A DNA stretch of 64,000 nucleotides from Exaiptasia diaphana (lineage: Eukaryota; Cnidaria; Anthozoa; Actiniaria; Aiptasiidae), in assembly GCF_001417965.1 (NCBI RefSeq), contig NW_018384547.1, forward strand, positions 40,886-104,885. The letters are read 5' to 3'. Below, piece after piece: positions 35,501 to 47,500 of the stretch. Position numbers and translations under genes: made by a program. The notes beneath the pieces are model-generated. The model ran no database searches. It had not been told where the DNA came from and saw only the letters and a program-made list of their open reading frames with translations. Every line of letters begins with the position of its first letter. Positions within the stretch are counted from its first letter, which is position 1.

Positions 35501-38500
35501 TATATGAATAGTCGATACTATATATACTTAGTGTGTAGAGCATTTATCATCCAATATGTTGTAACAAACTCCTAAGTGTTGAAATATAAGAATAAAACCG
35601 ACTTGAAAATGACACATAATGACCAGCCCGCCATACCTGTTTTCTCATGTTTGCTACCTTGTCTTCATATTCTTTCAAATATGTTTTTAGTTCTTTGATT
35701 TCATCTGTTTTCATGCACGACTATACACAGCAGTTAAAGACAGCTACATTACTGACACACTAATACTACTGAAATGTCATATTCCGTCAAATAGTTTGGT
35801 ACGTCATCTCACCTGCCTACGTACCTGTTTCCTGTAATCGTCCAAAACAGACTTGCTTTCTATCATACTACTATCAAGGTCGCTTTTCTCGCTTTCTAAT
35901 GACTCTACCTACAGTCCCGTCATGAGGATTAGTGTACAGAAAACTACTATGATGATACGTAGCTATCCACATAAATTATTACCGCTATTCTAGAACTCAT
36001 TAATAATTCATGAGCTATTAGTCCAATGAGCATCGAACTATTGGGTCACATGATGGGCCTTTATATCCCGATAAAGCACTGATGTTTTATTCATCAGTTC
36101 TATATCAGAGATATAGAACTGATGTTTTATTAGTATCAGAACTGATGTTAAAGTTCATCAGCGCTTTATCGCAACCCAACACTAGCAAAGGTCTCAGTTT
36201 TAATGTCGCATCATAGACCTTTGCTAGGTTTTAAATCAGTTTGAATCAATGTGTAGACATGCAGTATAGCATAGACTAGCCGTTCTTACGTAAGGAAGAG
36301 TATAAGAAGAGTATAGAAGTAGTATAAAAAACTCGCAGTCTTGCTTTATCGGGGATATAGACACTCGGCCTTCGGCCTCGTGTCTATATCTCCCGATAAA
36401 GCACTCCTGCTCGTTTTTTAAACACTATTTATTACATTGCATCAAAAAGTATAAATATTAAATTTGTAATTGTACCTTCTTCCTATACTCCTCGACCAAT
36501 CCATCGTAGTGCTTCATACTGCTCACTAAACTACTTAACTCTGTTCTCAGCTCAGACTGAACTCCTTCCTGTACAAACAGATTGTTATACTTATACGACG
36601 GCTGAAGCTATATTTATAACTGAATATATCAAATAATCCATCAGAGGCACACGGAGGAGTTTCTTCCTATTCTACACGACAGTAGGAATAATGGGCACGA
36701 AGTAATTGAATCAATTATTGATGGAAAGAGAAGACCGCACATATTATTACTCCGTAGTATAGATAAGGGACAAGTGGAGAGTCTTTACTAAGGCTACGTC
36801 TCATCAGACCAGGGATGTCTCACTATACTTCTACTTATCATCATTGGCATTCTCGTGTTCAGATCCTTCTCGGTTCCCAACAAGTTGAAGGCTCTGGTTT
36901 TAGACGATACCAAAAGACCCAGAATCTGGGTCGTGCGACATATGCACACTACCGGTACATAGGATTATCAAGAGCCTTTCTGTTGGGAAACTGAGAAGGA
37001 TCTGGGTACTAGATTGCAAAATTGGCTACTTTTTTCTTTTGAAAACTTTTTGAATAGAATTTGGGTTACCTGTGTCTTAACATAAGTATTTTGAAAACGA
37101 TAAATTCTTATAGAATGGAGAGAGTGGCTCCTATCAACGAGTTAGATTATAATTTACAGGTAGACTGTTTTAACTGGCAGGATATCCTATATACAAAGAA
37201 GAATGGTCTTTGTCTTGAAGAAATTGAAAGATATTCTGATCTGAAGTTCCTCTACATTATATTGGCGACAATCAGAGCACTCTATATGGAAATACCAGAT
37301 ACTGTAATACAATACCCTTGCCACTCACCCTAAGCAGCAAATCTTACGCCTGCTTTCTCTACCTTGGGAAACTTTAAGTCACTAAAGCTCTAACCTTATT
37401 GAGCGCTTTCTGTTCTTCTTCGTGTAGTCGTTCTTCTAAAGCTACGATGTCGGCCTGTAAATTAAACAAGATTTACAATTCAAAACATGTCAAACATCGT
37501 CCAATTTCTCTTACCCGGATGGATCGTGCTCATTTTACTGTCGCGTGCATATGATCCAATGCCTTTGCTTACCCTCAGTTGCTCGTTTTCGGTTCTTATG
37601 GCATTCACTTCTTGTGTCTTTGTACTTAATTTACTGGTCATCAACTCAGTGTTGCTCTAAAAATAAGCACGTATCAATTGAATTTATATTTGTTTATGTA
37701 GGGTTCCGTGGTTGCTTGAGTCATAGGATTTGCGCACTTTTCTCTTGAGATCAAAAATAGATCCGCTGTGCCAAATATCGGATCCCTTTGTATGTTATTA
37801 TGGTGAATATATGACTAACGTCCGCGCATGCGCCTCAGATTAGGGAAGATACGGTACGCTTATTACTGGGGGGAGAGTAAAAATAATAATAACAATGACA
37901 ATAATCCTCCTGCCATTGGCCCCATCAAAGTCAACAGAGGAATTCTGCAAGGAGACTCCTTCTGTGTGCGACTCTTCACCCTATCACTGAACCCTATCGC
38001 ATGGTACCTTAGGAGTACGGAGGGATATAAACTATCGCATGCCCCAGACAAAAAGATCACCCACGCTCTGTTTGTAGACGACTTGAAAACCTTTCATCGA
38101 TCTCAGCAAAAGGCAGTAACTTTGTCTATTTTATTATATATTGTAAATTTTAACACGCAATTCAGTCGTAAGACTGCAAAGTGTTTTTATTTAATAAACG
38201 ATGTTCTTCTTCTTCAAGATGTTTGCAGACATTGGTTTAAAATGGGGAATTAACAAATGCGCTGCAATACATGTGAAACGAGGAAAACTAGAAACTAGTG
38301 GCAACAGAACTGAAATGCCTGTAAGTAACAACTGCATTGGAGATCATTACTAATTCTTAGGAAAACACCAGAACATCCAACATCTGGAAGATAAAGTTAT
38401 TGAAGAAGCTTCAAAAGAGAAAGAAAAGCGACTTTGGGCCGTTTGGACCTTTCCACTGTCAATACCACGTAAAGTTCGTGCCATTAATGTTTATGCCGTA

Positions 38501-41500
38501 CCTGGCCTCTTAACCACCTCAAAGAGTTCGACAGACTAACAAGAAAAGTCATCAATGATAGCCGTGGAAAGCACAACAAGTATGAATCCATACCACTCCT
38601 GTACTTCCAGCCAGAACAAGGCGGGAAAGGATTAGTCGAACTAGAAACGTTGTACAAGAACACCAAGTTGAAGGTAGCCAACTACATTAATAATTCAGAA
38701 GATCAACATATCAAGCTCGTAAAGTCCTTCCAGATGAAAAAAGAACAAAGTAATTTAAGATCAATATTTAAAGATGCCAAGAAGTACGCAGAAGAGCTAA
38801 ACATAGACTGCGACTTCAATGATAACGACACAGTCTTTGGGGATACGGCGATAGAGAAATACGTATAAGTGATAAGGAACCAAAGAAAGTAAAGAACATA
38901 AACAAAGCGAGCATTGACAGACGTATGAAAGATCTACATAACCAACCTTGTGGTGGTAAATTTGTGACCCAACACTGGAATGATTCTGAAATATCAAATA
39001 TAGTTCATATGACATCTTTAAACAGTGGAAAACATTCCAGATATCGTAATGTCAATCGATACAAGCATCAGACAACAACTCCTAAACACCAAGACCTACA
39101 GATCATAGAAACTACACGAAGAGTTACAAGAACTGTCTTGTCGACTCTGTTCTGAGAAACAGGAGACCGTTTCACACGTACTTTGTGGCTGTTCACATAG
39201 CTCAACTCTATACAAGTCTCGACATGACAAGATGCTCCGCCCTGTCTATCACGCTCTCCTTTGATGAATCTGATTATTCTTTACCATGGTACAAACAATC
39301 ATATTCACAGCCATGTCGAGAAAACAAGGTAGCAAAGATTTTATGGGACATACCATGGCAGCTTGAAAAATGCCCTAGAGACGGTGCAAATAAGCCAGAT
39401 ATCAGTATACTAGACAAGAAGAGCAAAGAATGGATCCTAGTAGAAGGCACGATATGCACCCCGGGAACAATTGCCGAAAGAACAAAGTACAAGCATAACA
39501 AGTATGTAGACCTTTGATTGGGGATAAAGAACAACCCAGGTTGTAAAGTCAAACTTATCATTATTGTATTTGATTTTCTTGGTTCGTACTATAAAGACCT
39601 AGACAAAGAAATGACTATTCTATTTAAAACCGAACGTTGCAAGACTAACAACTGAACGATCACAGAAATGGAGTATCTCACAGAATTGTGAAGTTCTGTC
39701 AGACCCAGACCCGAAAATCAAGCTGTTTCTACAATGCCTTCCAATTCATGAATGATGAGACGTCGAATGATGACGAACTCACCTGTGAAGCCTTTTCTGT
39801 ATTCTCTATTATCTCTTGAAGCTCTTTTATTCGGCTAAGAGAAAAATAAATTTAGTAAGAGAAAATTTCTAGAATCGAGGGAAAGTTAAAAAAAGTGAAA
39901 AGAGCGCGGAGTGCGAGAGTACCTTTTCTGGGGAGCCAGTAAAAAGCAGTCTGCGAAAGTTTGAAACCAACTATGAATACAGTAAAAACCCGCGTATAAG
40001 AACATGTGGATTAAGAACACCCAGTCCTGATTTTAGGAAATAAAGTACCATTTATATAAGAACACATTCAGCATAAAAAATGAAAGTTTTTCTTATATGG
40101 GAAAATATCAAAGATCAACACTACTTTTCATTGCACGGCACATGATAGTTCCACCCCAATTATATGTAACAAAATATTAAACAAAATAATCATCGTATTA
40201 ATTGATTAAAATTGTGTGCATATATTTTAATTTCATCAACTGGCAGCCTAGTATGTTCCTTATTTAAAGAAACGTTTTTAAGAACGCTTAAGAACACTTA
40301 CAAGCTGATTTTGCAGATTATAACCCTTCATATATAATAACTAAATCAGCCTGAACTGCCAAAATAGGTGTTCTTATATACGGGTTTTTACTGTATTCGC
40401 ATAGGACTTATGAGCACTCACTTTCGTAATGTCGCATTATCAGCTTCTAATGTTTCCTTTTCTTGGCGAGCTGCAGCTTCATTCCGTCGATTTTCTAATA
40501 AATCTAACTCCTAAAGACACAATCTTCAAAGTAAATGCCACGCGTATACCTTTTTTAGATCAAATCACTGCAATTATTATTAGTTATGTAAAAAGATACA
40601 TTTTAACACCGTAAAAAAGTAGTTGAAATAACTTACTGACATTTCAGACGTTACATGTAATCCTTCGTCGGAGTAAAAACTCCGATGAAATTAAGGATTA
40701 ACGTCCGAAACGTCAGTAAGTTATTTCACATACCAATTTGTTTTTATAAGCCCCAGTTCGTGCTACATGGTCTACTAAATTCTTCATTGCTAGGAGTTTT
40801 TTAATTATAAATATTCGATTGTCAAGCAAGTTTTTTTTGAAATATCGTTTGATGCCCCTACTTTAAAGGCAACATGTAGACTTCTACAGATTCAAGGAAT
40901 AGAGTATTCTCGAAATTTTCCTATCGAACAATGTTCAATTTGGTATATTATACAGTCGATCCCATTAACGTTCTTCGTTTGTAAAGACATAAAGCAACAG
41001 CAAAGTTGAGGTTTAATTATCCTAAACACAACGGGTTTCATGAAATTCCTAAAGTTGCTCACTTTATCATTGAGTTTTTGTCTCATTGATTCCAATTCCT
41101 TTTCTCTGTCTAAAACTCGATCTTTTTGGACCCTGAAAGTGAAAAACGCAATAAACATACACCAAGTAAAAGTCACCATGCACCGAAGTCGTAGATATAT
41201 AGATATTATTCAAATATGGTCAATTTGAAAGTTTATCATGTATCATGTATAGTTTAAAACACCAGATAGAGTGTTTTAAACGGCTTCAAAAGCTTATCAT
41301 GTATAGTTTAAAACACCAGATAGAGTGTTTTAAGTATAGTTTACAACATGAGCGGCCGTGTTGTATGGGAATTACAATCTCGAGCCGNGAAGGTCTATGA
41401 TGCGACACTAAAACTGAGACCTTTGCTAGTGTTGGGTTGTCTCAATGGTGACGACCGTGTTGTAAATCTGATACAACCACTAGTGGTTGTATCAGATTTA

Positions 41501-44500
41501 CAAGGTCAATCACCTGATTAAATGGTCAGCCCTTATTGGAGCAATAGCTTATGCATTATTAATAAGTTTTATAAACGGCTTTAAAAGCTCCAACACTAAC
41601 TTGAAACTCAAATCTGTTAAATTTTTGGAGGAATTGCCGTAAAAATGAGTTTTGAGATAAATGGGGCAAACTGATCATGCGCGAATCACTTCCCAAAGCA
41701 CTCATCGCACACTCATCGCACATTGAATATGAATAAAGTAAAATAGAAGCGCTGGTGGCTGTTTTACTGCATTCGGTTGACATCCTGCATTATCAATGAT
41801 CAGGTATCAAACCTGAGACCTTTGCTGGGGTCATGGACCTTGTTTATAACTGATAAAGGTCACCCTTATTAGTATTCTGACTTTATATTTATTCTTGTAT
41901 GAGTTTTAGAAATCAATTTAAAATAAGATATCTTGTGATTTGACAATTTCAATATGCATTTTCAATATCAAGATATATTGAGTAATTCAGAACAAGTACA
42001 AAAAGGAGATTTGGGGAAGGACACAATTTCTCTGTTTGATTGATCACTTGAAAATGGCTGCAATATTTAGTGTAACATTCTATGGTAATAACACTGCACC
42101 TAACCTGGCAGCTTTTTTGAGGGCTTCTTTTTCTCTCCCTGTTTTGTCCTGTAACAGAAAAGATGCATAATTCACTTTAATATAAATATTAATCTTGATA
42201 ATAAATAAACCATGATGAATCAGCATCACTTAATATCAATAGGGATAAATTTATCATGTCACTTGATACATCCTAAGGAAGAAAAAGCTATGTTTGTAAC
42301 TAGTAGGGAAAATCCTTTGCAACAAGAAATATATGAAAGATGTTAGTAATCCATGCACACAAAGTTCCCAAATAATATTACACAGGAGAAAATGCTGTTG
42401 AATCACAGATAACACTCTTGAATATGAATAATACAAGAACTTACACGTGATGCTGTAAAAAGACCCTCTAGGTGTTCAACCTCTACACGGCTCTGTTCTA
42501 GCTGTTCTTCAAGGCTCTGTAAAAATATATTCAAATGATGTAAATATTTCAATCTTCATTTGCCTATTTATGCATTGTCCATTATTTCTCTACTCATTGC
42601 TGAGTTTTATCCTTTGTCCATACCTTTCACTTGCTATGGAATTATTTATGTTCAAGTCATAATTTCAGTTATATTTGATCGTTCACACTCATTTATAATT
42701 GTTATTTCTATCTATACAGTAACTGTTGTTTGATTAAAGAATGAATGTTACCCTAATTTGCACTTGAAGTCGATTGTTCTCCATTTCTTTGGATCGGTAC
42801 TGGTTTTGTAGATGAGCTCTTGTAGTTTCCATAGTTTTCTTCAAGTCTTCAAAAGCCATAGCTTGATCCTATACAAAGTACTTTGTTTTTATTTTATGTA
42901 TAAAAAAAGTTGTGAAAACACGGTTTTATGGAATGTTCCATGCCAAGACTGAAATGCCCGAGGAAAAAAGCATGGTACTTTTCCAGACAGAACCTTCTTT
43001 GCAGCGCAAACCCTTATATGCCATCATCACCATTTACAACTGCTATACTACTGATTAAATGGTGATCCATGATGCATTTTGTTCTTGGTTAATTATAGTA
43101 TTTTATAGTAACAAGGAAATATTTAAACTTGAACCTTTGTGTGTCTACCCTCCCCAAACCCACCAAACCCACACCTTGTTTGAGACAGCAGTCAGTTACC
43201 ACAAACACTTCAAAACCTGTTTTTGGATTGCTCCATTTATTAGTACAAAACCTCTATTGCTTGGAAGAGTATCTATTGTTTGATGTCCATTGTTTCTGAA
43301 CCAATCATGAGATTTACTTCAAATGGTTTGTGACAACCCAGCAGAACAGAACATACAAGAAAGGCACAACAAAATTGCACTTATTGAGAAAACTAGTCTG
43401 CTAAGAGCATTTCAAGGTCAAATTTCAATGGACAGAAGGTTGAATCACAATCTAGAGTTGATTTCAATAAATACTGTCATGTAGATCCAGATGAATCAGG
43501 ATATAAGCTACAAAAAAGGACTGTACATGTATACCTTATCTGCTTCTACTTGTGTCAAGAGAGTCTCAATTTGCCGGTCACGTTCCATAATCTCTAGTTG
43601 GAATTTCTGGGAAAAAATACGAATAGTTTTGTTCATTTATACACCACCCTATTGACTATTTGAGTTAAAATTCAAGTACAGGTCTGGAGTAAATAGCCTC
43701 ATTCCAAGGATAGAAAACAATTGAATAAATAACCAATTATATTTCAAGGTATGCCCGCTTGCACTTGAATTTAGGGAAGCGAGTCAATTTTGTAGAGAAT
43801 GGCAGGAGATTACGCTTTGCGTTTTGACACCGGAAACAAAAATCGAAGGAGACTAAGAATGGCAGGGATCCCTGAAGGGAGATTGCATGACCAANGGGGA
43901 TTATGGTACAATGTTTGACAAACAAAAAATTTCACTTCTTGGGTTCAACTTGATAATGGTGACTAAATGGAGGCAATGTTTACCACACAATTACAGTATA
44001 AATTAGTTAAAATAATATATAATAATATCATATTTTTAATTCCCATGTCAATTAACAAAAAACATGGCTTCTCTCAGTGTAGTCATTCTTCACATCAACA
44101 ATTGCCAATTCATCTGACAACCTTTTTTTTAAAAATAATGAATCATACAGTATTTAAATCTTTTATCTTAAAGCATGTTTTATCTTAAAACACTCATGTG
44201 AATAATATGAAAGTTAGAAAATCTATAGCTGACAGCTAAACCTATTCTCTAACTAAATTTGATCATAGAAAAATTAGGTGTGCATAATTGGATTTTTAAA
44301 TTATTATACACTCCTTATACCCTCTTGGTTATATTCCACACTTCAATTCAATGTGTTCAATGCTTATTCAATAAAGCATTTTAACACCAATTCCAAGTAT
44401 TCTAGAGCTAACCTCGTTTCTGTCTTCAGAATCAGTGAGCTTTCTTAACAGGAGTTCTTGTTGTTGTCGCAGTTGTAATTCTTCCTCCTGAAAAAAAAAA

Positions 44501-47500
44501 ATAAAATAAAAATGAATGTTTTTACTGTGCAGGTATTTTATTTAAAAATATCTGTGTCAGTTACACACATACTAAAAATGAAGGTAGTTTATATCCATTA
44601 TTTACTGAGACACCATCATTGCACCGTCAGAAGACATTAAGAACCAAATTAGTAAGAGTGTGAGTGTATCTAATACGTTTGTTTCATATAATTTATACTT
44701 TTTTAGGTTATACAGCTTAGGAAAGAAGCAAGCCATTTTCCTACCTCTTTTTGTTGTGCATCGCGAAGCATTCTTCTCAGCGACTTGTTTGTTCTTTCAA
44801 ATTCTTCCAGCTTTTGTAACATTGCTTCACGTTGTCTTGTCAGCAATGCTGAATCTGCTGCTGATAACTTTTTGTCCTAAAAAAATCACAAACCATTATA
44901 AAGACTGTTTGGAGAACAATAATTTTGAAATGAAAATATCTTAAATACTTGTCATTATATTGTAGTTATGACTTGTTATTGTGTTTTTTTTTTGTTTCTA
45001 TTGAGCTCAATATCAGTCTAATAACAAAAATTAGAGTGAGAAAAAAATTTTGTAATTAATATCCTTTATCTAAACATCCTTCAAGGACCATCACAAACTG
45101 GTATTCAATATACAGTAATATTGTACTCTCCAGTACAGTATTGTGCAGTATGCCAAAGTAATACAAGTATGTACAGTGATTCAGTAGTGCTATGCAAGTA
45201 CCATGATGTATGAATTGCTCTACATATTGTATAGCTGCTATATGTTCACAGATCTAGAATATCCAGGCATATTAAATAGATCATGCAAGAAAAAAGGCAA
45301 ACACAAGCACAACAAAAAGAAATATTTTGCTTTTATTTGTTCTTTTGATTGCATTGTTTATATGTCTGAACCATCAAAACAACAAAGCTGCCTTGAATTC
45401 CCTTTACCCAACTATCGCTTTTTGACACTTGCTGCACCAGGGACCGTGGAGCAGGGGGGCTGGGGGGATTCCACCTAGTACCTCCTGCCTTTGCAGCCGA
45501 TAGCCCCCCCAAACAAATTACCGCTCCGCGGTCCCTGTGCACGGTTTTATCTGCGTTTCGCAAAATCGCCTATTCTTGTCTATCTCCAACTTTACAATTC
45601 AATTATTGATTTTCAAATTGAGCACCTGTTTAAGCTTTCTTACAGCCTCCCTTAGTTTCACAACTTGTTCACCAGCAGCTTTTCCATCCATTTCTGCTTC
45701 AACAAGTTTTTTGAGAAGAGTACTCTTGTCATCTTCTGCTAGATGAAGTTCACTTCTTTACAGCCAAGAAACAAAAGAAACAATTCAATTCAGAAAAAAA
45801 AAACACTTTTATTGAAGCAAGTTCTGACTTGTGATGACTGATTACCTTGAAACATCAGCATCTTCTTTGGCTTTTGATAAGGAATGTCTGAGAATTTCAT
45901 TTTCTTTGACAGTTGATTTCAACTCTTTCCTAAAATCCTGTTTTTAAAACAGTTACAAAAAAAATTAGAAAATCTTGTGATATGTCCACAAGGGTGGGTG
46001 ACTTATTTGTAAATTTACATGGTAGAGACAGAGTATAACTCATTAGACTTAGTACTACATACACTGAGCTCACGCTGTTGGTCCTCCAATATTTTTCTTG
46101 AGGCTGCAATTTGTTCATCTTTCTTTTCAACAGCTCGTAGTGATCGTTGTAAATCAACCTGTGGATGTTTAAAATTAACAGAAATTCAGTCAATTAAGTA
46201 TACAAAACTGATTACCACACATGGTCAAAGAGGAATGTCAATGCAGCCATGTACAAATATTAGTAAACTTATAATAATGAATATCCTACAGTCTGATTAA
46301 ACAATAAAAACAGCTTAGTTTGCCAGAAAGCATACACCTTACCATATTACAATTCAAAGCAATTACTAAGGGATTATTAGTAGAATGTTGTGGTGTATAT
46401 GTTGTAGTGAGAGAATCCCCCAATATCAAGGTTGTGTTCTATATTAATTGTTATCATAATCACTGCAGCCCATCATTAATTCTATTGCTGCAGTTCTTCA
46501 GAAAATACACACTGTTAATGAATATAACATAAGCAATTGTCACTTCATATTATTATAATAATTTTAATATTATATTGATTCATTACTACTATTACTAACT
46601 TCATTTTTAAGTGTTCCAACTTCAGACATCAAACTTGTGATTTTGTTTTCATAATTTCTCATTCTTCCATTCACCATGTCTTCCTGTGGGAAAATACATC
46701 AAATCATGTCATTGTTGATTAGTTACATGTATGTCATAATTGTTATTTTCATGATAGTACCTCAGATGATGAAAGCTCATCTATTTTTAAATTGCTATTT
46801 CTGCTTGGTGGACTGACCTCCAGTGAATGAGTTTTGTTCTTCAAAAAAAAAAAACCCAGTAACAGCAATATGTCATGGTTCATGCATACATGTAGTTCCT
46901 CAATATGCTTATAAGAACACTACATGTATGTTGTTCACAGAATAATGCTTATTGTGTACTTTTATAGAACATACCTCCCACCTAAGTGATCCTTTTGTTG
47001 TTCTTGCTGGTGCAGGAATAAACGGCGGTGATACTGATTTATTTCCTTTTCTGGACCTTCCCTAGTAAAATGAAATGTCATTTAAAATGAATGTTCATAT
47101 AGCTCTAAGGTTGTAAATAATAAAATATACATTTATGTCCATCACCGTCTGTGATATAAAACTATTGAACAGATGACAAAAAAAAAAAAAAAAAAAAAAA
47201 TCAAGTTAATACCAAAGGAACTTTGCTAAGAATTCCTGTCATTCTTTTATCTCTTATTCGTATACGATCCTGAAAAAGATATATGATTATTCAGTCATGT
47301 ACAGCCTTTTGCATAAATTATGAGAATTGTTGAAATATCTAAATATCATAATATCGAGTGNANGNNGGGTAATCTCGCGCGATGCCCTTAGTCCCTTGTC
47401 TTTGTAGTTTAGTTTTTTTTTGCTGACAGACTTATCCGTAGTTCTGAACATTTTCTCGATGTCAACAATGAATTATTCTAGCAAACCCGCGTGTTCGGGA

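Noticed and set aside
37061-37333. 90-codon ORF as a gene
   Set aside because: It lies in an ODF2 intron beside a foldback, with no recognisable domain or splice context.
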